From the NCBI GenBank assembly GCA_902762875.1, contig CACWPS010000003.1:30550-94549 (forward strand): 64,000 nucleotides of DNA, read 5' to 3'. The translations under genes and the position numbers were made by a program. The DNA comes from Oscillospiraceae bacterium. GTDB taxonomy: Bacteria > Bacillota > Clostridia > Oscillospirales > Acutalibacteraceae. This document shows, in pieces, positions 1 through 9,082 of this stretch; position 1 is the first letter of the stretch; every line of letters starts with the position of its first letter. The notes below the pieces were generated by a model. The model was not told the DNA's origin and made no database searches. It was given only the letters and a program-made list of their open reading frames with translations.

Positions 1-207
1 AACGGCTTTTTTAGCGTTCTCATATTGCTCGTGACAGGATTTGCACCCGGCTCCTAAGACCTTTATACAGCAAATACCGCCCCTTGCTTCAGGACAGCAA
101 GCGTTAGTAATTTCTTCTGCTTCGCCTGTCGGACAGCCGCAGCTGCAAGCGCAAGCGGGAGCCTTCTTTTCTTCTTCCTTTTTCTTTTTGAAATTAAATA
201 ATGACAT
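1..207 (-). CDS. thioredoxin-like small redox protein (partial, C-terminus off window)
   Basis: The gene starts at 207 after a good Shine-Dalgarno (CGGAGG) and reads off the left edge, so only 69 codons are visible. A Lys/Glu-rich start is followed by a Cys-rich segment (C19, C21, C23, C25, then C37-C38 and C46-C47). After it comes a KVLGAGCKSC-type strand with the CxxC pair C55/C58, the active-site signature of the small thioredoxin-like (redox-active disulfide protein 2) family. It is the third gene of an arsR-permease-thioredoxin operon, an arrangement commonly linked to arsenic or organoarsenical efflux. The extra cysteines before the fold could bind metal; that is inference. The family call rests on CxxC and context. 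Confidence 0.75.
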   Translation of the reverse strand, partial: MSLFNFKKKKEEEKKAPACACSCGCPTGEAEEITNACCPEARGGICCIKVLGAGCKSCHEQYENAKKAV

Positions 208-224
208 AATGTTACCTCCGAAAT

Positions 225-1229
225 TTATATAATAATATTTTGTATAGCGTTGAAGAAATAACCTACAACGATAATACCAACAGTGCATATAGAAATAAAT
301 ATACCGAGCAGCTTTGGTTTTACCGCCTTGCGCAGCATTATCATTGACGGCAGAGAAAGGGTAGTAACCGCCATCATAAAGGAAAGCACAACGCCCAGCA
401 ATGCGCCTTTTGCAAGCAGAGCCTCGGCAATCGGGATTGTGCCGAATATATCGGCATACATAGGAACACCTGCGATTGTGGCAAGAACCACACCTAAGGA
501 ATTATTGTCGCCGAGAATTTTTACGATAAATTCTTCGGGTATCCAGTTATGAATAATTGCTCCGATTCCAACCCCTATAAGCACATAAGGGAAGACCTTT
601 TTTGCGGTGGCGACAACCTGTTCCCACGCATATTTCAATCGGTCTTTGAAATGCAGTTCATCTTGCGGAACATCAAGCGACCGCCCGTTACGAATAAACT
701 CCTCGACCTGATTTTGAAGGTGCAGTTTCTCAATCAGCGTACCGCCCGCAACCGCAATTACAAGTCCGAGAAGGACATAAACAACCGCCACCTTCCACCC
801 GAAAATACTCATTAACAGCACAAGACTTCCAAGGTCAACCATAGGTGAAGAAATAAGGAAAGAGAAGGTTACTCCTAGGGGCAGACCTGCGCTTGTAAAA
901 CCGATAAATAACGGAATCGACGAACAGGAGCAAAAGGGTGTAACCGTACCGAGCAATGCGGCGATGATATTTGCCCATATCCCGTGGAAACGCCCGAGTA
1001 TCTTTTTTGTCCTCTCGGGCGGGAAAAAGCTTTGAATATATGAAATAATCAAAATCAAAACGCCGAGTAAGATCATAATTTTTATAGTATCATATATAAA
1101 GAAGCGAATACTGCCGCCTATCCTGCTTGAAGTATCTAAGCCACAGTAATTAAGAGCTGTGCTTATAAGTCGGTTAAGCCACTGCATACCGAGGATTTCA
1201 TTTTGAAAAAAATCCCATACTGCTTTCAT
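225..1229 (-). CDS. ArsP/DUF318-family permease (metalloid efflux candidate)
   Basis: This 334-residue polytopic membrane protein has about eight hydrophobic segments. Around residues 98-106 lies a PFCSCSSIP motif, the conserved cysteine-containing signature of the SO_0444/ArsP permease family (PF03773), followed by a second conserved stretch, FLISSPMVDLGS. Family members export trivalent organoarsenicals or related metalloids. The gene lies between an ArsR-type repressor and a thioredoxin-like gene with only 17 bases to the repressor, so co-transcription is likely. A strong GAAAGGAG site supports the start at 1229. The exact substrate is not visible in the sequence. Confidence 0.85.
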   Translation of the reverse strand: MKAVWDFFQNEILGMQWLNRLISTALNYCGLDTSSRIGGSIRFFIYDTIKIMILLGVLILIISYIQSFFPPERTKKILGRFHGIWANIIAALLGTVTPFCSCSSIPLFIGFTSAGLPLGVTFSFLISSPMVDLGSLVLLMSIFGWKVAVVYVLLGLVIAVAGGTLIEKLHLQNQVEEFIRNGRSLDVPQDELHFKDRLKYAWEQVVATAKKVFPYVLIGVGIGAIIHNWIPEEFIVKILGDNNSLGVVLATIAGVPMYADIFGTIPIAEALLAKGALLGVVLSFMMAVTTLSLPSMIMLRKAVKPKLLGIFISICTVGIIVVGYFFNAIQNIII

Positions 1230-1246
1230 AAGAAGCTCCTTTCGTA

Positions 1247-1525
1247 TTATGAATCAATAGTTGTCAGCTCTTTAAGACATTTACAGGCATATTCTGCTCC
1301 CTCGGGAGAAATTGAGTAGTGAGTCCACTTTCCCTCTTTTCTGCCTGTCACAATTCCCGAATCACACAAAATTTTCATATGATGGGATAGGGTTGGCTGT
1401 GTTACATTGAGCTCCTCAAGCAGCTTGCAGGCGCATTTTTCGCCGCTTCGGAGCATTTCTATAATTCGGATACGGTTTTCATCACAAAAGGCTTTAAATA
1501 TTAATGCCGTTTTTCTTTCGTCCAT
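1247..1525 (-). CDS. ArsR/SmtB-family metal-responsive repressor
   Basis: A 92-residue winged-helix regulator. The recognition region VTQPTLSHHMKIL (about 41-53) is typical of ArsR proteins. C31 and C33 sit in the helix before it, where ArsR repressors carry the metalloid-sensing CxC pair, and a second CxC (C81/C83) lies at the C-terminus. Known family behaviour is binding of an operator over its own promoter and release on As(III)/Sb(III) or similar metals. A nested inverted repeat just upstream (1551-1583) fits as that operator. First gene of the operon. Confidence 0.88.
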   Translation of the reverse strand: MDERKTALIFKAFCDENRIRIIEMLRSGEKCACKLLEELNVTQPTLSHHMKILCDSGIVTGRKEGKWTHYSISPEGAEYACKCLKELTTIDS

Positions 1526-1550
1526 CTGCCTTTCACCTCATATATACATT

Positions 1551-1583
1551 TATCTATGTATGATTATACATAACATATAGATA
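1551..1583. promoter_or_regulatory. candidate ArsR operator (nested inverted repeat)
   Basis: An AT-rich dyad lies 26 bases upstream of the arsR-type start. The inner arms TATGTAT (1555-1561) and ATACATA (1566-1572) are perfect with a four-base spacer. Outer arms TATCTAT (1551-1557) and ATAGATA (1577-1583) also pair. Position and shape match autoregulatory ArsR operators; binding is inferred. Confidence 0.65.
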
Positions 1584-1629
1584 ATTGTCAATAGATAAAA
1601 TTCTTATGTTCAAAAGCGGTTTTTAGAGT

Positions 1630-1658
1630 TTGACATTTAGGCCTATTATATGTATACT
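1630..1658 (+). promoter_or_regulatory. promoter for the 1688-4944 genes
   Basis: A consensus TTGACA at 1630-1635, a 17-base spacer and TATACT at 1653-1658 form a vegetative-type promoter. It lies 30 bases before the glycosyltransferase start and probably drives the downstream plus-strand run. Confidence 0.7.
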
Positions 1659-1687
1659 AAATAGTAGCTTACTGTCGGAGGGAATAA

Positions 1688-2827
1688 ATGAAAGCAATTA
1701 TATTTTCCTGCGGAACGGGCGGAGGTCACAATGCCGCAGGATTAGCTGTAAAGGAAGAGCTTGAGCTAAGGGGTCATACCGTACTGATGCTTAACCCTTA
1801 CAGCTTAAAAAGCAAAAGAACAGAAAGAATAATCAATCAGGTATATATTAAAATGGTGCAAAAGGTGCCAAAAGTTTTCGGGGCGGTTTACGCTTTGGGC
1901 AACGCTTACAGAAAGCTGCCCTTCCGTTCGCCTGTTTATTTTGTAAACGGGGGTATGGCAAAGCGGCTCGATGAATTTTTCAAAACCGAAAAACCCGATA
2001 TAGTGATAATGCCCCATGTTTTTCCTGCGGAGATTATTACCAATATGAAAAACCGAGGTATGGCTGTACCGAAAACAGTATTTGTTTCCACCGATTACAC
2101 CTGCGTACCCTTTACCGAGGAGACCGACTGCGACATTTATATAACCCCGCAGGAAAGCCTTGATTTTGAATATGAAAGTCACGGAATAGCAAAGGAAAGG
2201 CTAAAGCCCTTGGGCATTCCCGTAAGCCGTAGATTTTCCGAACCTCTTTCAAGGGAAGAGGCGGCGGAAAAACTGGGACTTGACAGTGATAAAAGATATA
2301 TACTGGTCTCGGGCGGAAGTATGGGCGCAGGCAGGCTTATTTATGCTATTAAAATACTGTACGATAAATTTAAAAGCGAAGAAAATACCCGCATAATTGT
2401 GATTTGCGGCAGTAATGAATGGCTTTATAATCAGCTCTCAAAGCGCTACAGCCAAAAAATAATCGCTGTAGGCTATACCGATAAAATGGCGGAATATATG
2501 CGTATTTCGGATATTTATGTAACAAAGCCCGGCGGGCTTTCTACCACCGAGGGGGCGGCAATGGGTATTCCGATGGTTCATACAATGTCAATTCCCGGAT
2601 GCGAGACTGCAAATATGCAATATTTTGGGGAGTACGGTATGAGTATCCCTGTGAAAAAGCTTACAAAAAATCTTTCCGCGGCGGTGGACAGGCTTTCTGA
2701 GAGCTCGGCAATTAATGAAATGACGGAAAACCAGAAAAATATGATTAACGGAAATGCCGCGCAGGATATTTGTATCCTTGCGGAAAATATTATAAATAAC
2801 AGCTTAGAGGTAGAAAAATATGATTAA
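1688..2827 (+). CDS. MGDG synthase/UgtP-type glycosyltransferase
   Basis: 379 residues. The N-terminus carries SCGTGGGHNAAG (about 7-18), the signature of the MGDG synthase family (PF06925). The C-terminal half has the GT28-type donor-binding segment TKPGGLSTTEGAAMG. Relatives transfer glucose or galactose to diacylglycerol to make membrane glycolipids and lipoteichoic acid anchors; a MurG-like role is less likely because of the N-terminal domain. An RBS (GGAGGG) lies close upstream. The end overlaps the next gene by eight bases, suggesting translational coupling. The sugar and acceptor cannot be read from sequence. Confidence 0.82.
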   Translation: MKAIIFSCGTGGGHNAAGLAVKEELELRGHTVLMLNPYSLKSKRTERIINQVYIKMVQKVPKVFGAVYALGNAYRKLPFRSPVYFVNGGMAKRLDEFFKTEKPDIVIMPHVFPAEIITNMKNRGMAVPKTVFVSTDYTCVPFTEETDCDIYITPQESLDFEYESHGIAKERLKPLGIPVSRRFSEPLSREEAAEKLGLDSDKRYILVSGGSMGAGRLIYAIKILYDKFKSEENTRIIVICGSNEWLYNQLSKRYSQKIIAVGYTDKMAEYMRISDIYVTKPGGLSTTEGAAMGIPMVHTMSIPGCETANMQYFGEYGMSIPVKKLTKNLSAAVDRLSESSAINEMTENQKNMINGNAAQDICILAENIINNSLEVEKYD

Positions 2828-4019
2828 CGAGGTTTTAAATACAAAGGTTTCTGAAAACTGTGATGTCTTGGTTTGCGGCGGCGGTTTTGCGGGAATTTCT
2901 GCGGCACTTGCGGCGGCAAGGCAGGGTAAAAAGACAATTCTTTTAGAAAAGGAATTTATTTTGGGCGGACTCGGTACAGCAGGTCTTGTTACAATGTATC
3001 TGCCTCTTTGCGACGGAATGGGCCGTCAGGTCTCCTTTGGTATAGCCGAGGAGCTTTTAAAACTTTCAATTTCTATGGGAGCTGAGGCTCAATATCCCGA
3101 AAACTGGCTTGACAGCGAGGATAAAGCCTTTAGAACAGAAAAGAATAAACGCTTTGAGGTGCGTTATAATCCAAGCCTATTTGCGATACTTGCAGAACAG
3201 CTTTTGCTTAAAGAAAATGTAAAGATTTTATACGGTACATACGCTGTGGCGGTGGATAAAACCGCTGATAAAATAAACGCGGTCATAACCGAAAGCAAAT
3301 CGGGCAGACAGGCGATAAAAGCGGCTTCGGTGGTTGACGCAACGGGCGACTGCGATATTGCTTTTTTTACAGGTGCACCTACCGATACCTTTAAGCAGGG
3401 CAACATTCTTGCGGCATGGTACTATTTTTTGGAGAGCTCCGGTTATGACCTTGCTGCGCTTGGTTGTGCGGATATTCCCGATGACCAAAAGAATGGGGAA
3501 AACGGGGTTGAAACACTTATAAACCGCCGTTTCACGGGACTTGACGCAGAGGAAATTTCGCAAATGGTACAGCTTTCGCACAATGCTGTTATAGAGGATA
3601 TTAAAAAAAGAAGAGATCGAGGAAGCGACCTTGTGCCGACATGCATAGCCACAATTCCGCAAATACGAATGACAAGAAAGCTTGTCGGAGAGTATGTTTT
3701 GCACGATACCGAGGAGCATAAATATTTTGAGGATTCTGTCGGAATGGTATCGGACTGGCGAAAGCGCGGACCTGTATACGAAGTGCCTTTTAGAACTCTT
3801 TATTCAGGCAAAATTAAGAATTTGATTACAGCGGGCAGATGCACTTCTGTGACCGACAGTATGTGGGATATAATGCGTGTTATACCTTGCTGTGCGGTGA
3901 CCGGTCAGGCGGCGGGAACAGCCGCGGCTATGACAGACGATTTCACAAAGCTTGATGTTAAAAAGCTTCAATGCGAGCTTGAGGAAAACGGAGTTGTTCT
4001 ACACGAAAATCAGCTTTAA
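2820..4019 (+). CDS. FAD-dependent oxidoreductase (PF12831-type)
   Basis: 399 residues with an N-terminal dinucleotide-binding motif CGGGFAGISAA (about 19-29), an acidic strand end (LLEKE) and a GGLGTAGLVT segment typical of the FAD_oxidored family. Near the C-terminus, AGRCTSVTDSMWDIMRVIP and a Gly/Ala-rich FAD-contacting helix (TGQAAGTAAA) are also family-like. Many relatives are annotated only as FAD-dependent oxidoreductases, and the substrate is unknown. It overlaps the glycosyltransferase gene and is followed by the DnaD-like gene after 16 bases. Confidence 0.78.
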   Translation: MINEVLNTKVSENCDVLVCGGGFAGISAALAAARQGKKTILLEKEFILGGLGTAGLVTMYLPLCDGMGRQVSFGIAEELLKLSISMGAEAQYPENWLDSEDKAFRTEKNKRFEVRYNPSLFAILAEQLLLKENVKILYGTYAVAVDKTADKINAVITESKSGRQAIKAASVVDATGDCDIAFFTGAPTDTFKQGNILAAWYYFLESSGYDLAALGCADIPDDQKNGENGVETLINRRFTGLDAEEISQMVQLSHNAVIEDIKKRRDRGSDLVPTCIATIPQIRMTRKLVGEYVLHDTEEHKYFEDSVGMVSDWRKRGPVYEVPFRTLYSGKIKNLITAGRCTSVTDSMWDIMRVIPCCAVTGQAAGTAAAMTDDFTKLDVKKLQCELEENGVVLHENQL

Positions 4020-4035
4020 TATAAGAGGTTGAATA

Positions 4036-4944
4036 ATGAATTACCGAATTAATACAACAGCACTTTCCGCTGTTTTTACCGTCCCTGCCGCCGTCGCAGA
4101 TAATCACTTAAAGCTGGCACGGGGCGAGCATATAAAGGTTTTGCTTTACATAATGCGTAATATGACAGCTCCGATTGAGCCTTCTGTTATTGCCGAGGCG
4201 GTCGGGATTTCCGCCTATGATGTGAAAGAGGCGCTGGTTTACTGGGAAGACGCGGGGATTTTAAGCTGTGACAGTAGTCCTAAAGAAAATACAGAAATCA
4301 AACCAAAAACGGCAAGCCGTGCCGAAAAACCCAGCCGAAACGATGTGGCAAGGCGCGGTGCGGAGGATGAAAAGGTAAGCTACCTTTTAAGGGAAACCCA
4401 AATGCGCCTCGGCAGAAATCTAAAGAGCAACGAGGCGAGCACCCTTGTTTGGCTTTATGACGACGAGGGACTTGATGTTTCCCTTATACTTATGATAGTG
4501 CAGTATGCGGCGGCGCATAATAAGGCTAATATCCGTTTTATCGAGTCAACGGCGGTTGATTGGATAAACAAGGGGATAGATACTGTTGCAGCGGCGGATA
4601 ATGAGCTTAACCTATTGGCGATGGGGGAGCAGGCGTGGAAAATTGTAAGCTCTGCCTTCGGAATTGAGCGCAGAAAGCCCAGCAAAAAGGAAACCGAGCT
4701 TTCCTTGCTTTGGGTGAACGACTGGAAAATGTCAAAGCAGATGCTTGAAAGAGCGTACGAGGAATGCGTCAACACAAAATCGAAGTTTTCCTTTGCTTAT
4801 ACTGCGAAAATTATCGAAAGCTGGCACGAAAAGGGCTATAAAACCCCCGAAGACATACAGAAAAGAGAGAAAGGCGATGAAAAGGAGGGCTTTGCCGCCT
4901 ATGACATCGACCTGTTTGAAAAAATGCTTAACACAAAGGATTAG
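4036..4944 (+). CDS. DnaD/DnaB-domain replication initiation protein
   Basis: 302 residues. An N-terminal winged-helix-like region (about 20-80) is followed by a charged linker and two DnaB_2-type helical modules. The first runs from about 115 (YLLRETQMRLGR) to 180, the second from about 205 to 275 and includes WVNDWKMSKQMLERAYEEC. Such proteins act with the helicase loader to open DNA and load DnaC/DnaB helicase. The next gene, six bases downstream, encodes a DnaC-type ATPase, which strongly supports a primosomal role. DnaD and phage-type replication proteins share this layout; the housekeeping context favours the chromosomal version. Confidence 0.85.
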   Translation: MNYRINTTALSAVFTVPAAVADNHLKLARGEHIKVLLYIMRNMTAPIEPSVIAEAVGISAYDVKEALVYWEDAGILSCDSSPKENTEIKPKTASRAEKPSRNDVARRGAEDEKVSYLLRETQMRLGRNLKSNEASTLVWLYDDEGLDVSLILMIVQYAAAHNKANIRFIESTAVDWINKGIDTVAAADNELNLLAMGEQAWKIVSSAFGIERRKPSKKETELSLLWVNDWKMSKQMLERAYEECVNTKSKFSFAYTAKIIESWHEKGYKTPEDIQKREKGDEKEGFAAYDIDLFEKMLNTKD

Positions 4945-4950
4945 AGTGAT

Positions 4951-5919
4951 ATGATTACAAGGGAAGAAGCTTACAAAAAGGCTATTGAACAAAAGAAACA
5001 TGCGCAAAAGGACAAGCAAAGGCAGTATAATATGCTGCTTAATTCCGCTTATGCTTCTAACCCCCGTCTTAAGGAAATCGACAGGGAACACGCCGCTGTG
5101 GGAGCAAACCTTGTGAATGCGGCGCTTTCGGGCGGAAAGGCGCTTGACGGTTTAAAAAAACACTCTGCCGCACTTACTCTTGAAAAAAAGCTCATCCTTG
5201 AAAAGGCAGAGGTTAAAGAGCCTACCCCCGATTGCCCGATTTGCGGGGACACGGGTTATGTAAGCGGTAAAATCTGCGACTGTGTCAAAAGAAAAGCCTC
5301 CGATATTATGCTTACAGAGCTGTCGGCTGAAATGCCCCTTGAAAGCTCACGGTTTGATAATTTCAGTCTCAGCTATTATAAGGACGAGGACGGCAAAGAG
5401 GGCAATCCCCGCCGCAGAATGACGGCAATATTAAAGGTTTGCAAGGAGTATGTAATAGGCTTTGACCCTAAAAAAAGCAAAAACCTTTTGTTTATGGGAA
5501 GCGCAGGGCTCGGTAAAACCCACTTGACCTTAGCTATTGTTTCGGGGCTTATAGAAAAGGGCTTTTTGCCTGTATACGGCTCGGCGGAAAATCTTTTTTG
5601 CAAAATAGAAAAGGAAAAATTTGCAGGGGAAAACCGAGGCACATACGAATCAATGACTAACTGCGACCTTTTGGTTATAGACGATTTGGGTGCGGAAATG
5701 GCGACCTCGTTTACAAAATCGGCGCTTTATAACCTTGTAAACACACGCCTTTTGTCGGGCAGACCCACCATAATAAACACAAATCTTTCTATGAAGGAAA
5801 TTGAAACCCGCTACACTGCGAGAATTTCCTCACGGCTTATAGGAAGCTACGACGCATATAAATTTATCGGCGGAGATATAAGACAGCAAAAGGCTGTCGA
5901 ACGGATGAATAAGGAGTAA
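4951..5919 (+). CDS. DnaC/DnaI-type helicase loader ATPase
   Basis: 322 residues. A Cys4 cluster near residues 90-110 (CPICGDTG...CDC) precedes an AAA+ domain with Walker A GSAGLGKTH (about 183-191) and Walker B LLVIDDLGAE (about 237-246). An Arg-rich segment (TRYTARISSRLIGSY) matches the sensor and arginine-finger region of DnaC/DnaI/IstB-like loaders. The N-terminal zinc-binding module followed by AAA+ is the DnaI layout. It sits directly after the DnaD-like gene, so the two probably act together in helicase loading. IstB is excluded by the lack of a transposase partner. Confidence 0.88.
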   Translation: MITREEAYKKAIEQKKHAQKDKQRQYNMLLNSAYASNPRLKEIDREHAAVGANLVNAALSGGKALDGLKKHSAALTLEKKLILEKAEVKEPTPDCPICGDTGYVSGKICDCVKRKASDIMLTELSAEMPLESSRFDNFSLSYYKDEDGKEGNPRRRMTAILKVCKEYVIGFDPKKSKNLLFMGSAGLGKTHLTLAIVSGLIEKGFLPVYGSAENLFCKIEKEKFAGENRGTYESMTNCDLLVIDDLGAEMATSFTKSALYNLVNTRLLSGRPTIINTNLSMKEIETRYTARISSRLIGSYDAYKFIGGDIRQQKAVERMNKE

Positions 5920-5925
5920 TTCTTT

Positions 5926-7794
5926 TTGGATATAAAGAAATATAACGCAGGAGAATATGAGGTTGCCGTTATAGGCGGCGGTCACGCAGGGGTCGAGGCG
6001 GCCTTGGCTTCAGCAAGGCTCGGCTGTAAGACAATAATGTTTACAATAAGCGTTGACTGGGTGGGCAATATGCCCTGCAACCCGTCAATAGGCGGTACTG
6101 CAAAGGGTCACCTTGTAAGAGAGCTTGACGCTTTAGGCGGAGAAATGGGCAAGGCGGCGGATAAAAACACCCTGCAAAGCCGTATGCTTAATCTCGGCAA
6201 GGGCCCCGCAGTTCATTCCCTGCGTGCACAGATTGACCGCAGAGCCTACAGCGAATATATGAAGCATGCAGTAGAACTTCAGGAAAATCTTGATGTTAAG
6301 CAGTGCGAGATTACCGATATTTACTGCGAAAATGAAGTGTGGCATTGCGTATCAAAGCTGGGGGCAGACTTTTCCTGCCGCTCGGTGGTTATCGCCACGG
6401 GTACTTTTTTAGGCGGCAGAGTATATGTAGGTGAGGTGAACTATGCCTCGGGGCCTGACGGTAATTTCCCCGCAACCGAATTGGCAGAGTCTTTAAAACG
6501 GCTCGGTCTGCCGCTCAGACGCTTTAAAACCGGAACTCCCGCCCGTGTTTCAAGGGACAGTATTGATTTTTCCGAGCTTGAAGTACAGGAGGGGGATAGC
6601 CGTGTAGTACCCTTCAGCTATTCCACCGAAGCTCCCCCCGAAAATAAGGTGGTTTGCCACATTTCCTATACAAACGACGAGACAAAGCGGGTGATTTTAG
6701 AAAATATCAACCGCTCGCCCCTTTATGCGGGGGATATTGAGGGTGTGGGCCCCCGATATTGCCCCAGTATTGAGGATAAAATCGTCCGTTTTGCCGATAA
6801 AAAGCGGCATCAGTTCTTTATTGAGCCCTGCGGAATTAATACAGAGGAAATGTATTTGCAGGGGCTTTCTTCTTCACTTCCCGAAGAGGTGCAGATTGAG
6901 CTTTATAAGACCGTCCCCTGCCTTAAAGATGTTAAAATAATGCGCAACGCATATGCTATAGAATACGATTGCGTTGACCCTACAGCTATGCGTGCAACCC
7001 TTGAAATGAAAGATTTTCCCTACCTTTACGGTGCTGGGCAGTTCAACGGCTCATCAGGGTATGAGGAGGCGGCGGTACAGGGCTTTATTGCGGGAGCAAA
7101 CGCCGCTTTAAAGGTGCAGGGTAAAGAGCCTCTTGTACTTTCCCGTGCCTCGTCCTATATCGGCACGCTTATAGACGACCTGGTGACAAAGGGTTGTTCT
7201 GACCCCTATAGAATGATGACCTCAAGGAGCGAGTACAGATTACTTTTAAGGCAGGATAATGCCGACGAACGCCTTATGCCCATAGGCAGAAAATTAGGTC
7301 TTATAGACGATAAAACCTATTCTGATTTTTTACTTCGTAAGGAGTTAAAGGAAAAGGAAATTAAGCGTTTTAAAACCACCTTTTTAGCCCCGAATGAGGA
7401 GTTGAACCGACTGTTAGAGGAGAACGGCACCGCACCTATAAGCACGGGTACACGCCTTTCCGACCTTGTTAAAAGACCGCAGATAGGCTACGATATGTTG
7501 GCTCCCTTTGATAAAGAAAGACCCGATTTGCCTTTTAGCGTGCGGGAAAAGGTTGAGACCGAGATTAAGTACGAGGGCTATATTGCAAGACAGCAGGCGC
7601 AGGTAAACGAAATGCTCCGCCTTGAGGGCAAAGCTATCCCTGATGATATTGATTATTCTTCCGTTTACGGTCTTCGGCTTGAGGCGGTGGAAAAGCTTAA
7701 TAAAATAAGACCCGCTAATATCGGTCAGGCTTCCCGCATTTCGGGAGTAAGCCCCGCAGATATTTCGGTGTTGCTGATTTATCTTACAAAATAG
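5926..7794 (+). CDS. mnmG: tRNA uridine-5-carboxymethylaminomethyl modification enzyme MnmG (GidA)
   Basis: 622 residues, the usual length. GGGHAGVEAA (about 17-26) is the FAD-binding motif and PCNPSIGGTAKGHLVREL is the hallmark MnmG segment. The C-terminal tRNA- and MnmE-binding region (QASRISGVSPADISVLLIYL) is present. MnmG with MnmE modifies U34 in the wobble position of certain tRNAs. The start is TTG at 5926, preceded by AAGGAG at 5911-5916; no ATG alternative keeps the FAD motif at its normal distance. Its usual partner mnmE is not in the window. Confidence 0.97.
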   Translation: MDIKKYNAGEYEVAVIGGGHAGVEAALASARLGCKTIMFTISVDWVGNMPCNPSIGGTAKGHLVRELDALGGEMGKAADKNTLQSRMLNLGKGPAVHSLRAQIDRRAYSEYMKHAVELQENLDVKQCEITDIYCENEVWHCVSKLGADFSCRSVVIATGTFLGGRVYVGEVNYASGPDGNFPATELAESLKRLGLPLRRFKTGTPARVSRDSIDFSELEVQEGDSRVVPFSYSTEAPPENKVVCHISYTNDETKRVILENINRSPLYAGDIEGVGPRYCPSIEDKIVRFADKKRHQFFIEPCGINTEEMYLQGLSSSLPEEVQIELYKTVPCLKDVKIMRNAYAIEYDCVDPTAMRATLEMKDFPYLYGAGQFNGSSGYEEAAVQGFIAGANAALKVQGKEPLVLSRASSYIGTLIDDLVTKGCSDPYRMMTSRSEYRLLLRQDNADERLMPIGRKLGLIDDKTYSDFLLRKELKEKEIKRFKTTFLAPNEELNRLLEENGTAPISTGTRLSDLVKRPQIGYDMLAPFDKERPDLPFSVREKVETEIKYEGYIARQQAQVNEMLRLEGKAIPDDIDYSSVYGLRLEAVEKLNKIRPANIGQASRISGVSPADISVLLIYLTK

Positions 7795-7800
7795 ATTTTT

Positions 7801-7975
7801 GATGTAGGGACAGGCGTCCTCGACTGTCCGTTAATTTGTTCGCGCTCATGCCGCGCGGCACCCTATTTCTGTGCGGACAGAAATAGGGGAAAGAGCCGTC
7901 GGGAACCCTTTCGATCGGGTTCCCGAACCCTCCTAAACGACAAAAGGGGAATATCCCCTTTTGAAACCCCATTAT
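7801..7975. repeat. intergenic array of perfect hairpins
   Basis: A gene-free stretch after mnmG is built of successive inverted repeats: GGACAG/CTGTCC (7808-7829), GCCGCGCGGC (about 7850-7859), a 12-bp perfect stem with a four-base loop (7861-7888), GGGAACCC/GGGTTCCC (7901-7924) and CAAAAGGGGA/TCCCCTTTTG (7941-7963). The last could end mnmG transcription, but the array as a whole is more like a dispersed REP-type element. No protein-coding signal was accepted here. Confidence 0.7.
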
Positions 7976-8049
7976 GGTTTTTAAACCAACATCAAAATAT
8001 ATTAATGAGGGATATAATCTCTTGATTGACTGTAGGAGAGAGGATAATT

Positions 8050-8259
8050 ATGGATTTAAAAGACATTCTTTATCTTTTGGGTAAAAAGGTTAAAATTATT
8101 GATACAGACGATATTCAGTATATTGGCTATTTTTTGGATTATACACCGGCTTTTAATAATCCCGAAGACGAGTGGAGCATTTCGATTTATCCTTATAAAT
8201 CTTCTAATAGCGGTATGGGCTTTTTTGAATCTGATATTAAGTCGATTGAAGAAATTTAA
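8050..8259 (+). CDS. small protein of unknown function (69 aa)
   Basis: An acidic 69-residue protein with an alternating strand pattern (KKVKIIDTDDIQYIGYFLDY ... EWSISIYPY ... FFESDIKSIEEI) that suggests a small beta-barrel, SH3- or Lsm-like, fold. A GGAGAGAGG element at 8034-8043 favours the ATG at 8050 over the in-frame TTG at 8026. I do not recognise a family with confidence. It lies between the hairpin array and a TraX-like gene. Confidence 0.6.
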   Translation: MDLKDILYLLGKKVKIIDTDDIQYIGYFLDYTPAFNNPEDEWSISIYPYKSSNSGMGFFESDIKSIEEI

Positions 8260-8306
8260 TCGTAGCCACGATGTAGTTATGGTGGCGGAATGGGAAATAA
8301 ATAATT

Positions 8307-9038
8307 ATGATTAATATAATAAACAACTGTTGCAAAAAAATTCAGTTTCTTTCGGGGGCGTGGCTTAAAACTATTGCGATTATATCAATGATAGCCGACC
8401 ATACCAACAAGGCGCTGATTTATCCCTATTTAACCTCGACGAACGGGTTTCTTGCGGCAATAAGCAATCTGTTTGATATAATCGGCAGAATCGCCTTTCC
8501 GCTCTTTTGCTTTTTCTTGGTTGAGGGCTTCTTCAAAACGAGGAGCCGAAAAAAATATCTGCTTAATTTGCTTTTGTTCGGCGTAATATCGGAAGTGCCC
8601 TTTGATATGTTTACAACGGCAAGCTTTTTTAATACTAATTGGCAGAATATTATGTTTACGCTGGCGCTTGTGCTTGTAACTATATGGATTATAGATATTT
8701 TGAAAGCGAAAATGCAAAGCAAGCCAAAGGTGCTTTGGTATGTGGCATCCCTTTTGATTGTGGGGGTAATGTGTATTGTTTCAATGATTCTGAGCCTTGA
8801 CTATGAGCATCATGCGATTTTGATAGGTTATTTCTTTTATCTGTTCCACGATATGCCGATTTTTGCGATTCCTTTCGGGTACGCCTCTATGTATGAATCG
8901 CCTTGGGCGCTTTTGGGCTTTGGCCTTACGCTTACATATAACGGCGAGCGGGGCAGACAGAATAAAATGCTCAACTACCTGTTCTATCCCGTACATATGC
9001 TTATTCTCGGAATACTGCGGCTTTGCCTTGGTATATAA
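8307..9038 (+). CDS. TraX-family membrane protein
   Basis: 243 residues with about seven hydrophobic segments. The N-terminal stretch SGAWLKTIAIISMIADHTNKA, the repeated GRIAFPLFCFFLVEGFF motif and the C-terminal YLFYPVHMLILGILR are typical of the TraX family (PF05857). The founder acetylates F-pilin, but chromosomal Clostridia homologues have no known substrate and no conjugation genes are nearby. A membrane acyltransferase role is plausible only by family. Confidence 0.8.
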   Translation: MINIINNCCKKIQFLSGAWLKTIAIISMIADHTNKALIYPYLTSTNGFLAAISNLFDIIGRIAFPLFCFFLVEGFFKTRSRKKYLLNLLLFGVISEVPFDMFTTASFFNTNWQNIMFTLALVLVTIWIIDILKAKMQSKPKVLWYVASLLIVGVMCIVSMILSLDYEHHAILIGYFFYLFHDMPIFAIPFGYASMYESPWALLGFGLTLTYNGERGRQNKMLNYLFYPVHMLILGILRLCLGI

Positions 9039-9053
9039 ATTCAAACTAAAACC

Positions 9054-9082
9054 TTGTAACTTTTTTAAAAATGTGATATTAT
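9054..9082 (+). promoter_or_regulatory. trpS promoter
   Basis: TTGTAA (9054-9059), a 17-base spacer and TATTAT (9077-9082) sit 30 bases before the trpS start. The leader is too short to hold a T-box. Confidence 0.55.

Noticed and set aside
7784-7972. 62-codon minus-strand frame over the hairpin array
   Set aside because: It is produced by the inverted repeats; no RBS and no protein-like pattern.
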